Part shown: positions 17,381-26,043 of the stretch, piece after piece
Layout of the letters: each line of letters begins with the position of its first letter
How positions within the stretch are numbered: position 1 is the first letter of the stretch
Assembly (NCBI RefSeq): GCF_018861755.1
Contig: NZ_JAHLEF010000030.1
Span: 1 to 59,640 of the forward strand
DNA from: Clostridium sp. CF012
Lineage (GTDB): Bacteria; Bacillota; Clostridia; Clostridiales; Clostridiaceae
DNA length: 59,640 nucleotides
Reading direction: 5' to 3'
The notes under the pieces: model-generated
What the model saw: only the letters and a program-made list of their open reading frames with translations
Database searches by the model: none
What the model was told of the DNA's origin: nothing
Position numbers and translations under genes: made by a program

Positions 17381-18859
17381 CTAAAGCTCAAAAATCTTTG
17401 TTGCAACATTTTTGCAGAATTCACTGTCATGCTCTACGAATAATAAGGTTGGTGAATATTCTATAAGTAGCTCTTCTATCTGCATACGAGAGATAATATC
17501 CACAAAATTAAGTGGTTCATCCCAAATATACAAATGAACCTTCTCGCAAAGACTTTTTGCAATTAGTACTTTTTTCTTTTGGCCGCCGCTAAAAGCTAAC
17601 ATATCTTTTTCAAATTGAGTTCTTGAAAAATCAAGTTTTCTTAGTATTGCTTTAAAAAGACTTTCATCAATATTGTTATCAAAAGCGTAGTCAGTTAGGT
17701 TGCCCTTAAGATGCGATGTATCTTGTGATACATAAGAAATTTTAAGGTCACTTCCTTTTCTGAAAGTGCCTGAATATTTCATATCCTCACCACAAATAAG
17801 CTTAATAATGCTTGACTTTCCTGAGCCATTTTTGCCTTTGAGTGCAATTCGGTCACCTTGCTCAATACTAAAGTCAACATCTTTACAAGCCATGGTGTCA
17901 CCGTAAAAAATCGAAACATTCTCAAGTTCTACAAGTTTATCTTTATGAAAGGTAAGTTGAGAAATCTTCAAGCTGTCGGAGCTTTCAATATTTTTGAGAA
18001 GCTTAGATTTTTCTTCAATGGCAGCTTGCTGTCTGTTTTCGATTGACTTGGAACGTTTCATCATTTTAGCTGCCTTATGGCCAACATAACCTTTATCTAG
18101 CTTAGAACCGGAATTTGTTGTTCCTTTTTTTGATTTTTCCACATCATTTGACCAATTGTTCGTTCGTTTAGCAGACTCCGATAAACGGTTAATATCTCTT
18201 CTGAGCTTTTCGTTTTCTGCAAACTCAAAGTCATCCTGCTTTTTTTTATTTTCCCGACAGCTGGAAAAATTACCCTTTTGTATTTCTATATTTGTCTTAT
18301 TTATTGAAAGAATATGGTCAATACAATTGTCCAAAAAAGACCTATCATGTGAAATCAAAATAAATCCTTTCTTTTTTCTAAGGTAATAACTGAGTTTTTT
18401 TCTAGCTTCAGCATCCAAATGATTTGTAGGTTCGTCAATAAGCAGAAAGGAGTTCTCCTTCAAAAACATACTGGCAAGCAATGCTTTTGTCTGTTCTCCT
18501 TCTGATAGTGTATAAAACTGCCTGTATAAAACATCTTCGTCTATATCTAAAAGTGATAATTCTCTCATTATTTCCCAATCCATTGAATTTGGACTGATTT
18601 CTCTTATAATATCTATGGTGAAATTTTCTTGTTCCTTCACCTCATAGGGAAAATATTCAAAAGTTACATTAGCTGAAATATTTCCAGTGTATTCATAGTT
18701 GCCAAGTAAAAGATTCAGAAAAGTAGTTTTTCCTCGCCCATTTCTTCCTGCAAAGCCCAATTTCCAATCTGTATCGATTTGAAAGCTTAAATTTTCAAAA
18801 ATACTATCGTAACTACCTTCATAAGCGAAGGTCAGGTTTGTAACATTTATTAAAGACAT
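17381..18859 (-). CDS. cplR: ABC-F ribosomal protection protein, Lsa/CplR type
   Basis: Start set at ATG 18859, 8 nt after AAAGGAGG. The 492-aa soluble protein has two ABC cassettes: GRNGRGKTT, LSEGEQTKALLAS and LLIDEPTNHLDAEARKKLSY in the first; GKNGSGKSS, FSGGQKKKVLIAKSL and IWDEPLNFVD in the second. Between them is a charged interdomain linker (about 190-300), the part that reaches the peptidyl-transferase centre. No membrane segments are present, as expected for ABC-F. The N-terminus (SLINVTNLTFAYEGSYDSIF) is typical of Lsa/CplR proteins, which dislodge pleuromutilins, lincosamides and streptogramin A. The symbol is by family resemblance. A structured leader with upstream ORFs precedes it. 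Confidence 0.88.
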   Translation of the reverse strand: MSLINVTNLTFAYEGSYDSIFENLSFQIDTDWKLGFAGRNGRGKTTFLNLLLGNYEYTGNISANVTFEYFPYEVKEQENFTIDIIREISPNSMDWEIMRELSLLDIDEDVLYRQFYTLSEGEQTKALLASMFLKENSFLLIDEPTNHLDAEARKKLSYYLRKKKGFILISHDRSFLDNCIDHILSINKTNIEIQKGNFSSCRENKKKQDDFEFAENEKLRRDINRLSESAKRTNNWSNDVEKSKKGTTNSGSKLDKGYVGHKAAKMMKRSKSIENRQQAAIEEKSKLLKNIESSDSLKISQLTFHKDKLVELENVSIFYGDTMACKDVDFSIEQGDRIALKGKNGSGKSSIIKLICGEDMKYSGTFRKGSDLKISYVSQDTSHLKGNLTDYAFDNNIDESLFKAILRKLDFSRTQFEKDMLAFSGGQKKKVLIAKSLCEKVHLYIWDEPLNFVDIISRMQIEELLIEYSPTLLFVEHDSEFCKNVATKIFEL

Positions 18860-18922
18860 AGTTTTGTCCTCCTTTGTAATTAATAGTACGAATAACAAAG
18901 TCGGAACAATAGGTGACTGGTA

Positions 18923-19003
18923 TTACTCCATATAAATGCCACCTGAAGTATCCGGCTCTACATGGAGATTATCATGCGTTAGCAAGGTATCTTTATTATC
19001 CAT
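18923..19003 (-). CDS. Leader ORF 2 of the ABC-F gene (26 aa)
   Basis: ATG at 19001-19003 follows AGGAGGG with good spacing and encodes MDNKDTLLTHDNLHVEPDTS plus six more residues, ending 63 bp before the ABC-F start. It lies after the predicted leader terminator, so it is translated only when transcription reads through. It could couple ribosomes to the main gene or be a second sensing peptide. Confidence 0.5.
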   Translation of the reverse strand: MDNKDTLLTHDNLHVEPDTSGGIYME

Positions 19004-19036
19004 TATATATTCCCTCCTGTTCATTCTATTTATTTA

Positions 19037-19076
19037 TAAAAAATAAGAGCCGCAAGAAATTATTATTCCTACAGCT
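19037..19076 (-). terminator. Leader terminator (attenuator) of the ABC-F gene
   Basis: On the minus strand GAGCTGTAGGAA, TAATAA(T), TTCTTGCGGCTC pairs along 12 bp with three G-T wobbles, and TTATTTTTTA follows. It lies between the promoter and the coding gene. The 3' arm contains TTTCTTGC, complementary to GCAAGAAA at 19151-19158 (plus-strand TTTCTTGC), which can act as antiterminator. Confidence 0.65.
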
Positions 19077-19150
19077 CATAAATATATCAAATCCACCCCT
19101 ATATTAAGGTCACGAAGGGTATATATTTTCTGAGTGAAAAAACAATTAAC

Positions 19151-19158
19151 TTTCTTGC
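19151..19158 (-). promoter_or_regulatory. Alternative-pairing segment of the leader
   Basis: On the minus strand GCAAGAAA, followed by GTTAAT. It can pair with the first leader ORF (ATTAATTTTTCTTGC) or with the 3' arm of the leader terminator (TTTCTTGC), but not both. This three-way exclusivity is the hallmark of ribosome-controlled attenuation. Confidence 0.5.
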
Positions 19159-19216
19159 ATAAGCACAATAAAAAGAGGTATAGTATGTATCCACAATTTT
19201 ATTATGCTTTATAAAG

Positions 19217-19237
19217 CTAGCAAGAAAAATTAATCAT
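19217..19237 (-). CDS. Leader peptide MINFSC
   Basis: A six-codon ORF, ATG at 19235-19237 to TAG at 19217-19219, with GGAG 8 nt upstream and about 25 nt downstream of the predicted transcription start. Its codons overlap one arm of the leader hairpin, so a ribosome stalled here would free the antiterminator segment. Similar short peptides precede other ABC-F and ribosome-resistance genes. Confidence 0.5.
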   Translation of the reverse strand: MINFSC

Positions 19238-19268
19238 CTTTTCCACTCCAATCATCATATTTGTTTAG

Positions 19269-19297
19269 ACTATATCATACTAACTTTCAAAATTCAA
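19269..19297 (-). promoter_or_regulatory. Promoter of the ABC-F leader
   Basis: On the minus strand TTGAAT (19297-19292), 17-bp spacer, TATAGT (19274-19269). Transcription should start near 19262, giving a leader of about 400 nt before the ABC-F start codon. Confidence 0.65.
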
Positions 19298-19320
19298 CTA
19301 GTAGAATAAAAAAATTATAC

Positions 19321-19872
19321 CTACGCCCTAATAATACCTATAATATCCTCCCCATACTTTTCAACCTTTACTTTACCAAAGCCTTGAACCTTTAAAAGCT
19401 CTTCCTTATTTTTAGGTTTAGCTTTTATTATTTCTTCCAAAGTATTATTAGTAAATATGCAATATGCCTTTATTTCTTCCACTTGTGCCTTTGCATATCT
19501 GTATTTTTTTAGCTTTTCATATAACTCCTCATAATTTTTTCCTATGCAATCTTCTTTCTTTTCAATAGTCTTCTCAATCTCTATTTCAACTATCTTTTCA
19601 ACAGGCTGCTCACTCTTTATTTCAACTACCTTTTCATAGCTTTCTTCAATTACTTCCTCAACTTTACTATTAATATTTTCTTTAAAATCCTCATCAGTTA
19701 ATCCATATTTTTTATAATAATCATAGGTTATTTCTGTATTATTCTTTATTAAAAAGTTTGCTATGTCAATCATTTGACTTTCACGCATCTTTTCACTGGG
19801 AATTACCTTTTTTATTTTTTTATTTAACATATCTGTGATTAGCTTTTTAATCATCTCTTTCATAAACTTCAT
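19321..19872 (-). CDS. HRDC-domain protein, probably rearranged at the 5' end
   Basis: The 183-aa product ends with a clear HRDC domain (about 120-183: YEKLKKYRYAKAQVEEIKAY, ELLKVQGFGKVKVEKYGEDI), a nucleic-acid-binding module of RecQ helicases and related proteins. The middle is a charged, Glu/Lys/Val-rich linker (VEEVIEESYEKVVEIKSEQP). No ribosome binding site precedes the ATG at 19872 or the next ones. The first 16 bp belong to a 55-bp segment also found at 32936-32990, so the original 5' end was probably replaced by recombination. It may not be expressed. Confidence 0.6.
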   Translation of the reverse strand: MKFMKEMIKKLITDMLNKKIKKVIPSEKMRESQMIDIANFLIKNNTEITYDYYKKYGLTDEDFKENINSKVEEVIEESYEKVVEIKSEQPVEKIVEIEIEKTIEKKEDCIGKNYEELYEKLKKYRYAKAQVEEIKAYCIFTNNTLEEIIKAKPKNKEELLKVQGFGKVKVEKYGEDIIGIIRA

Positions 19873-19911
19873 TTATATTTGCAAATGCTATTAATGGTTC
19901 GAAACCATTTT
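19857..19911 (-). repeat. 55-bp duplicated segment, copy 1 (HIRAN gene piece)
   Basis: Identical to 32936-32990. On the minus strand it encodes part of NGFEPLIAFANINEVYE, a piece of HIRAN-domain proteins. Here it joins an IS1182 fragment on one side and the HRDC gene on the other. It contains the palindrome AATGGTTCGAAACCATT. Confidence 0.7.
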
Positions 19912-20225
19912 TAATTGCATATATTCTTCTACTGCTTTATTAAGTTCAGCTACATATTCTTTTGGTGTTTTTTCTACTTCAATCTTTATAAGCTTTCGCT
20001 TATTAGCATTTGCTTTTAGGTGTGCAGAATCTGTATAAAGTATTTTTCCAGTTACCATTTTAAGATTTATAGCTTTAAATACTACTTCGTCAAATATTTT
20101 TTGGAACACGTCTGTCCCTTTACAAGTTGTCTTTCAGATCTTATTCCAAATAAGTACCCAATGAACAACATTTTAAAAAGTAAAATAGGCTCTATACCAG
20201 GTCTTCCATTATCTGGGTAGTAATA
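19891..20225 (-). pseudogene. IS1182-family transposase, internally deleted
   Basis: Two pieces remain on the minus strand. First comes DNGRPGIEPILLFKMLFIGY then LFGIRSERQLVKG (N-terminal DUF772 region); then, after a deletion and frame change near 20105, FDEVVFKAINLKMVTGKILY and TDSAHLKANANKRKLIKIEV (start of the catalytic domain). The DDE core is missing. Confidence 0.75.
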
Positions 20226-20373
20226 TTTATGGGTCAATGCCTGGGATTAGTTTAAATGTTAACCTCAGGGTTGAAATATTTTATGCATCTAATATTAACA
20301 GCTGTCTACTTTAATGGAGCATACTATAAATCTATATCCATTAACTTTATTATTTAACTATGTTATTAGCTAA

Positions 20374-21567
20374 TTATAAAAATGACTGTCCACTTTCGGT
20401 ATTTTCACATACGAAATATTTAACTACTGTAGCTCCTACATCTGATAATGTTTCTCTCTGTCCTAAATAATTCTTCTTTAAATCTTTACCGTATAATAAG
20501 ATAGGTACATATTCTCTAGTGTGATGGCTGTGGCCTATAGTTGGATCATTGCCGTGATCCGCCATTACTACAAGTCTGTCATTTCCATCTAAAATCTCCA
20601 TTATGTGTCCTATATATTTATCTGCAATTTTAAGTTTTTCTACATATTTATCCGTATTTTGCTCGTGACCTGCAATATCAGTTTCTTGAACATTAGTGCA
20701 GATAAAGCCTGCTTTCATAGCTTGAATTTCCACTATTGTTAATTCCATAACTTTTTTTGTATCCACACAAGATATACTTTTCCCATAATCATTTGCCACT
20801 ATATCAGCAACTTTCCCAATTAGGCATACAGATATACCGTTTTTGCCCAAAATTGTTGGTGCTTGTACCTCAGCATTCACTCCATATCCCATATGCATAA
20901 CCTGGTATCCTTCTTTATATACCCCAGACTTTGGAGCATTTATTCCAATATACTTTCCATTTTTTTCTTCCACTGCATCAAAGATATTTTTTACACTGAC
21001 GTTTTTCCCTCCAAAAGCTATTACTCTTGAAACCTTCACATTATTCCTAACTACCTTTCCAATCTTAAGAACTTCCTCATATGTTATTAAATCCAATGAA
21101 GAGGTTAGGTTATATACCTGACCTAAATCCGCTTCTATATTATCACCAATAGTAACACATCCATTTACAAACAGAAATTTTGTATTATCACCCATATATT
21201 CAACTTTATATCCAGCACTTATAAGTGCAGTATACACTTTATCAATAGATTTAGAAAAGGGCTCTATAAGTGGTAACTTTGGTTTCGTTCCCATAATTTC
21301 CTGATGACCTAAAAATGTATCAGCACCTGCATGCATTAGCGACGCTTTCCCATAAATAGCATCAGTACTTTTTTTCATAGCACCTATTTCTTCTCCCAGG
21401 GCATTCATAAGCCCTATCTTCTCAAGGTTTGGAAGTCTTAAATTCGGAAATTTTTCTAATATATGTTTGCAAGTATTTGCACCCACATCCTGAGGTCTCA
21501 CATCTACTACATCTTTCATATAACCTACACCAAAACTGTCTAAAACAATTACAACAAATCTATTCAT
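20374..21567 (-). CDS. yhfW: YhfW-like phosphopentomutase-family metalloenzyme
   Basis: The 397-aa protein belongs to the alkaline-phosphatase superfamily, DeoB branch. It shows VVIVLDSFGVGYMKD (metal Asp), a threonine-bearing ADTFLGHQEIMGTKP, QETDIAGHEQN, and the signature ADHGNDPTIGHSHHTREYVP. DeoB interconverts ribose phosphates; the yhf-linked form is of unknown substrate and probably moves a phosphate within, or isomerises, a sugar phosphate. It is the last gene of the yhf operon, 4 bp after yhfX. Confidence 0.85.
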   Translation of the reverse strand: MNRFVVIVLDSFGVGYMKDVVDVRPQDVGANTCKHILEKFPNLRLPNLEKIGLMNALGEEIGAMKKSTDAIYGKASLMHAGADTFLGHQEIMGTKPKLPLIEPFSKSIDKVYTALISAGYKVEYMGDNTKFLFVNGCVTIGDNIEADLGQVYNLTSSLDLITYEEVLKIGKVVRNNVKVSRVIAFGGKNVSVKNIFDAVEEKNGKYIGINAPKSGVYKEGYQVMHMGYGVNAEVQAPTILGKNGISVCLIGKVADIVANDYGKSISCVDTKKVMELTIVEIQAMKAGFICTNVQETDIAGHEQNTDKYVEKLKIADKYIGHIMEILDGNDRLVVMADHGNDPTIGHSHHTREYVPILLYGKDLKKNYLGQRETLSDVGATVVKYFVCENTESGQSFL

Positions 21568-21571
21568 TAAA

Positions 21572-22735
21572 TCATCTCCCTATTTTCCTTCCTAAACTGT
21601 CATATATACCAACAATTTCAGGGTTTCCCTTTTGTATTCCCTTTACCACAGCTACATGGCTTCGCGTTACAAAAACTTGTGATCTACTTGCAAAAACAAC
21701 AGTATCGGAAACTTTGGCATTTCCCTTAAGCCCTAAGTAATAGTCTATACTTTCCAAAGAAGGGGTCTCAAGCTCAAGTTTTTTTGCAACTTCTATATTT
21801 CTGCCTACAAGAGCGTTCTTTGTATTTGATCTTCTGTAATATCCACCACCATAGCAGTAACAGGATTCATCTAAATTATGAGATATTTCACTTACATATA
21901 CTATAGAAGGTAGCTCTACTTCATCTCTCAAGGCATGAAGTGGTGTTGTACCAGTTAGTCCATGTCCTGGTTCTCCATGAGTACCACCTGAGCTGTATAT
22001 TTTTTCAATAGTTGATGTGCATGTAGCGGAAGGAGTGTTGATTTGCTCCAGTTTTAGGTGTAATTCTTTTTCAAGTGTTGCTTTTGCTGCACTTAATGTG
22101 TCCATATTATGTGTTTTTTCTATACTCATATTGTCAGCATTATATAAAAAACAGGGAAAAGACGTTATACCATAGATTTTTATGTTTGGCATAGCAGCTA
22201 TTATCGCAGCATTTTCTATTAGTTCATTTAAGTAAAAACCTCCGTATTGTGCAGGGTACAATATATCATCTTTATCTATAACCCTTAGCATAACATTCTG
22301 AGTTACATTTATTTTTTTTGCAACTTCAGAGATTTTTTTAGCCTTTTCTACAGAATAAACCGTTATAACCTCAGGCTTTTGTAATAAAATATTTTCAATA
22401 TCATTATTTGGTATCTGCACAAGGTGACCTACATGTCCGAGTTTTATTCCATTTTCCGCTAATGTTTTCGCCTCTCTCCAATCTACTGCCACAGCACCTT
22501 CATACCCTAATTTCATAATTTCTGAAGCTATATATGGATTCCTTCCAAACTGCTTTGTCATAAAATAAAGCTTTATGCCATACTTATCTGCTTCCTTTTT
22601 TATACATTCTGCATTATATAAAATGGAATCAACATCAAGAATATAGGTATCTGGTTCTATACTTCCATTTTGATGTAATTCAAAAGCTGTTTCTACAAGC
22701 TTTCTATTTCTTCTTAATGTGATATCTAAAAACAT
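21572..22735 (-). CDS. yhfX: YhfX-like PLP-dependent racemase-fold protein
   Basis: The 387-aa protein has an alanine-racemase-type N-terminal barrel. The PLP lysine is expected in LYFMTKQFGRNPYIASEI, with barrel strands AVDWREAKTLAENG and VMLRVIDKD and the SSGGTHGEPGHGLTG loop following. The C-terminal part (KVSDTVVFASRSQVFVTRSH) is the beta domain. It probably racemises or decarboxylates an amino acid derivative in the unidentified yhf pathway. The gene lies between yhfS and yhfW. Confidence 0.82.
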   Translation of the reverse strand: MFLDITLRRNRKLVETAFELHQNGSIEPDTYILDVDSILYNAECIKKEADKYGIKLYFMTKQFGRNPYIASEIMKLGYEGAVAVDWREAKTLAENGIKLGHVGHLVQIPNNDIENILLQKPEVITVYSVEKAKKISEVAKKINVTQNVMLRVIDKDDILYPAQYGGFYLNELIENAAIIAAMPNIKIYGITSFPCFLYNADNMSIEKTHNMDTLSAAKATLEKELHLKLEQINTPSATCTSTIEKIYSSGGTHGEPGHGLTGTTPLHALRDEVELPSIVYVSEISHNLDESCYCYGGGYYRRSNTKNALVGRNIEVAKKLELETPSLESIDYYLGLKGNAKVSDTVVFASRSQVFVTRSHVAVVKGIQKGNPEIVGIYDSLGRKIGR

Positions 22736-22756
22736 TACTGCACCTCTTTATATATA

Positions 22757-23854
22757 TTAGTGTTCTGCTCTTTCTATTGCTTCTCTTATTATTCTAATTA
22801 TGGTATCAGCACCGCTTCTCATGGGATTTATTCTAATCATTCTTTCTTCAAGTGTAGGATCTGTAGCTCTAAAAGTTCCAGAAACTCTATATACCATAGG
22901 TACAAATTCATATTTTGATTCTGCACCAACAGGGTTAGGCGCTGCTCCAAGCTTTTCTGCTTCCACCAGCACTTTTTTTGCTATAGCTTTGTCTAATTCC
23001 ACCAAGAGTACTTTTGATTGTGCATTAGCTAGAAAAGCATTTTTTACGCCTTTGACTTCTCCGGTATTAAACCTCTGTACAAGTTCTTCATTTACTTCAG
23101 CCTGAATGGCAAGCTGTACTGGAGCATAGACAAGCCCCCGTAAAGCTGACATTGCCTCATGTCCTTGAACCTGGCTTCCACCTGAATAGTTTAATTCTAT
23201 TACTTTGTCCACATAGGAACTTTTACCCACTAGGCAACCTATACCTTCCGGACCTAAAAGCTTAAATAAGGAAAAAGCTGAAAGCTGTGCGCCGAATTGA
23301 ACGCCTATTTTTCTTACCTTCATTACTGCATAATTGTCATCTGTAATTATTGGAATGTTTTTCTTAACATCATTGATTATCTTTATAACTTTTTCCATAT
23401 CATATTTATCATCTATCTTTTGCCTTGTATACTGTATAAGTACAGCATCTATATTCTCACTTGTAAGAATTCTTCTAATTTCATCCTCACTATTAAAATC
23501 TGCTTTAACTATTTTAAGGCCCATTGAATCTAGAGTTACTTTTGTTGTAGGATATATAGGTGCATCATGAACCAGCATAACGCCCCCTGGTTTTACCATA
23601 CTTAGTATACCCCATCTTAAAGCTCCAGTACCAGCTCCTCTTAAAAGTGCGACCTTCTCCACTCCAAAAAAATCTGCTAAGGTTTGCTCTACTTTTAAAG
23701 TAGTAACTGGTTTATTAATGCCCACCACAACTCCCAAATCCCCAAGTGTTAATATATCTTTTCCATCAAAATGTTTTGTTATTGTATCTATTAATTTAAA
23801 CTGCAATCTCTTTGCCTCGTCCATTGTCATAGATTCCAAGGGATATGTTTTCAA
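22757..23854 (-). CDS. yhfS: YhfS-like PLP-dependent transferase (fold type I)
   Basis: The start is probably TTG 23854, 8 nt after GGAG. The longer frame from 23887 overlaps php by 8 bp and begins with codons that look like leader. The protein resembles Cys/Met-metabolism aminotransferases: VALLRGAGTGALRWGILSMV (PLP phosphate loop), IPIITDDNYAVMKVRK (Asp for the pyridine N), SAFSLFKLLGPEGIGCLVGK (Schiff-base Lys). Length (366 aa) fits YhfS. Substrate unknown; in the operon it may act on the same amine as YhfX. Confidence 0.82.
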   Translation of the reverse strand: MKTYPLESMTMDEAKRLQFKLIDTITKHFDGKDILTLGDLGVVVGINKPVTTLKVEQTLADFFGVEKVALLRGAGTGALRWGILSMVKPGGVMLVHDAPIYPTTKVTLDSMGLKIVKADFNSEDEIRRILTSENIDAVLIQYTRQKIDDKYDMEKVIKIINDVKKNIPIITDDNYAVMKVRKIGVQFGAQLSAFSLFKLLGPEGIGCLVGKSSYVDKVIELNYSGGSQVQGHEAMSALRGLVYAPVQLAIQAEVNEELVQRFNTGEVKGVKNAFLANAQSKVLLVELDKAIAKKVLVEAEKLGAAPNPVGAESKYEFVPMVYRVSGTFRATDPTLEERMIRINPMRSGADTIIRIIREAIERAEH

Positions 23855-23879
23855 TATAATCACTCCATTTCCTTTTACT

Positions 23880-24755
23880 CTAAGCATATATCCTTAGGGC
23901 ATTATTCTTTATCATATTATCAATTTGAGCCTCGCTTATGCCACCTTTTCTTAGTAATGGCACAAAATTATCAAGAAGATATGAATATCCCAATCCATTT
24001 AAATACTTAAGATGAGATTTTCTTGTAATATCCATAGATAAAACAATTTTTTCTGAAAGACCTCTTTTGCTAAGCTCTTTAAGAAGATTAACTCTCACAG
24101 CTTCCGGTTGATAATTTATTTTACCTATAGTATCAAAAGCAACATTTGCTCCACTATCTATAAGTCTTAATATGCAATCTAGATCTCCACTCAAATCAAC
24201 ATGGCTAATAACAACTTTATCAAGGTTAACACCATATTCTTTAAATATTTTTAACTGCTCTAGTCCCAGAGTTCCAAGTGTTGTATGGGTTACAATAGGT
24301 TTTCCAGTTTCTACGTGTACCATAGATGCAGCCCTAAACACCTTCTCTTCTTCTGGAAGAATATTATCTTTACTTGTTCCTATTTCACCAATAATATCAG
24401 CTTTTACCCCTGTATTATCGATTCCATCTGTTATTTCCATAAGCATTATATGTGCTAATTCCTTTATGCTTAATTTATATACTTCTTCTGGGAAAAAAGG
24501 GCTTTTATAATATCCTGTGGAGCTTAAAATGTTAATACCAGTTTCGTCTTTTACCTTTGTAAGAAACTCAATATTTCTTCCCATTCCTCTATTAGTAACA
24601 TCAATGATATTACTAACACCCTTTGATTTAAGTTCCTTGAGTTCTTTAATTATTTCTTCCATGGTGTCAAGCTTGCAGTCCTCATCTTTTTTAGGACCCG
24701 ATAAATCTATAGTTATATGCTCATGGGCATAGGTAATTCCATTTAATAATTTCAT
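23880..24755 (-). CDS. php: Phosphotriesterase-homology protein Php
   Basis: The 291-aa amidohydrolase barrel has the metal-binding pattern of the PTE family: YAHEHITIDLSG (HxH), IGEIGTS with Glu where PTE has a carboxylated Lys (typical for Php), PIVTHTTLG, VISHVDLSGD and VLSMDITRK (final Asp). Known relatives hydrolyse phosphoesters or lactones; Php's true substrate is unknown. Its ATG overlaps the TAA of the amidase-like gene (TAATG), so the two are translationally coupled. Confidence 0.85.
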   Translation of the reverse strand: MKLLNGITYAHEHITIDLSGPKKDEDCKLDTMEEIIKELKELKSKGVSNIIDVTNRGMGRNIEFLTKVKDETGINILSSTGYYKSPFFPEEVYKLSIKELAHIMLMEITDGIDNTGVKADIIGEIGTSKDNILPEEEKVFRAASMVHVETGKPIVTHTTLGTLGLEQLKIFKEYGVNLDKVVISHVDLSGDLDCILRLIDSGANVAFDTIGKINYQPEAVRVNLLKELSKRGLSEKIVLSMDITRKSHLKYLNGLGYSYLLDNFVPLLRKGGISEAQIDNMIKNNALRIYA

Positions 24756-25885
24756 TAATCTTCATCTCCATCTGTATTAAATATCAATTCATATTTTCTT
24801 CTTAAATATGATTTTTTAAAATAATCAATATAAAGCTGAGGCATTATGTATTGACTACTTATTTTCTCTGCAAGCTCTATCACGCAAATCCCATTATCAA
24901 TTCCTTCTCTTGATACCATAACGATACCAGAGGCTACTTCATTTGCAGGAATTGTCACCGCAGTAGCATTAACCATATTAGCTATCTTCACAAGGTATTT
25001 CCCACTTCTATTTTGAATTTCTTTTGCAAAACTGCCCATATTACCAAACACAGAATCTCCTAGCCCCTCTAAATCAATAGGACCCTCAAAAGTAATCAAT
25101 ATATCATATTTACATAGCAATTCATTTACTCTTATTATTGAGTCCTCCCTATGATTAAAATCAGGGAATCTTTCTTCATATATTTCTATTCCGTTTTTCT
25201 TCATAAAAGATACAATGTCATTAAGACTTTCTCTCATATCCTTACCATTTGGAAGTGTTATATTTCCAATACAGGGGACCGCTATCTTTATTTTTCTAAG
25301 TTCATCCTCACAATAATTTTCGGTAAGTTGCATATCCGCCATATTATATATACACTCTTTCGCAATCTTTAAGGAATGACTTATAACTCCAACACCTGCA
25401 GTAAAATCAATTCCATCCGTGGATTTCTTAGAATAGTTTGCTTTAAGCCCCATACCCTTTGCCATTATAGAATATAAGTTTAAGCTAATTGCCGGAGCAA
25501 GAACAGATCCCCCGCCATCAGAACCTATGCCAACATCGTTTATGCCATATAGTACATTAATAGCTGTAGCACTGGAAGATCCTGTCATTATTTTACCTGT
25601 AAGAGGATTTGTAAGTCTTATATCTATTGCTCTTCCACCATCAGCCATACTATCTATGGTGTGCCATACATATTTATTATGTTTTGCTAAATTATTTATA
25701 TACTTTCTTCTTACAGCTTTAGTGTTTTTTACTCCATAAAATATAGGGCAAGTATTATCATTTAAGATCTCAACTGTATCCAAAGCAGCGTCTTCATTTA
25801 CTCTGTCCACAGTAATATTAAGCAACTTATTAGCTTTTACTGTAGCTTTTGATATTCTTAGCATTTGCTCAAAATTATTATCCAT
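24755..25885 (-). CDS. Amidase-signature family protein in the yhf operon
   Basis: The 376-aa protein carries the amidase-signature core: TGSSSATAINVLYGINDVGI followed by GSDGGGSVLAPA, giving the Ser/cis-Ser pair and oxyanion loop. An upstream lysine in PIFYGVKNTKAVRRK is in the place of the catalytic Lys. It is shorter than most amidases (about 450-500 aa), lacking part of the C-terminal region. It should hydrolyse an amide bond or move the amide N. It is not part of the E. coli yhf set I know, so it may show what bond the clostridial pathway cleaves. Confidence 0.7.
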   Translation of the reverse strand: MDNNFEQMLRISKATVKANKLLNITVDRVNEDAALDTVEILNDNTCPIFYGVKNTKAVRRKYINNLAKHNKYVWHTIDSMADGGRAIDIRLTNPLTGKIMTGSSSATAINVLYGINDVGIGSDGGGSVLAPAISLNLYSIMAKGMGLKANYSKKSTDGIDFTAGVGVISHSLKIAKECIYNMADMQLTENYCEDELRKIKIAVPCIGNITLPNGKDMRESLNDIVSFMKKNGIEIYEERFPDFNHREDSIIRVNELLCKYDILITFEGPIDLEGLGDSVFGNMGSFAKEIQNRSGKYLVKIANMVNATAVTIPANEVASGIVMVSREGIDNGICVIELAEKISSQYIMPQLYIDYFKKSYLRRKYELIFNTDGDED

Positions 25886-26043
25886 AATTAAACCTCATCT
25901 TTATTTTAGGCGTATTATAATAAAATATATTGTGATTTGTAAAATGCCATTTAATGAATCACTGCGCTAAATTAAAAATGTACTTTTTAATCTAGTTGCT
26001 TTCTTTGATTCATTAAACAGCATAGTAAAATAGTCTAATAAAG

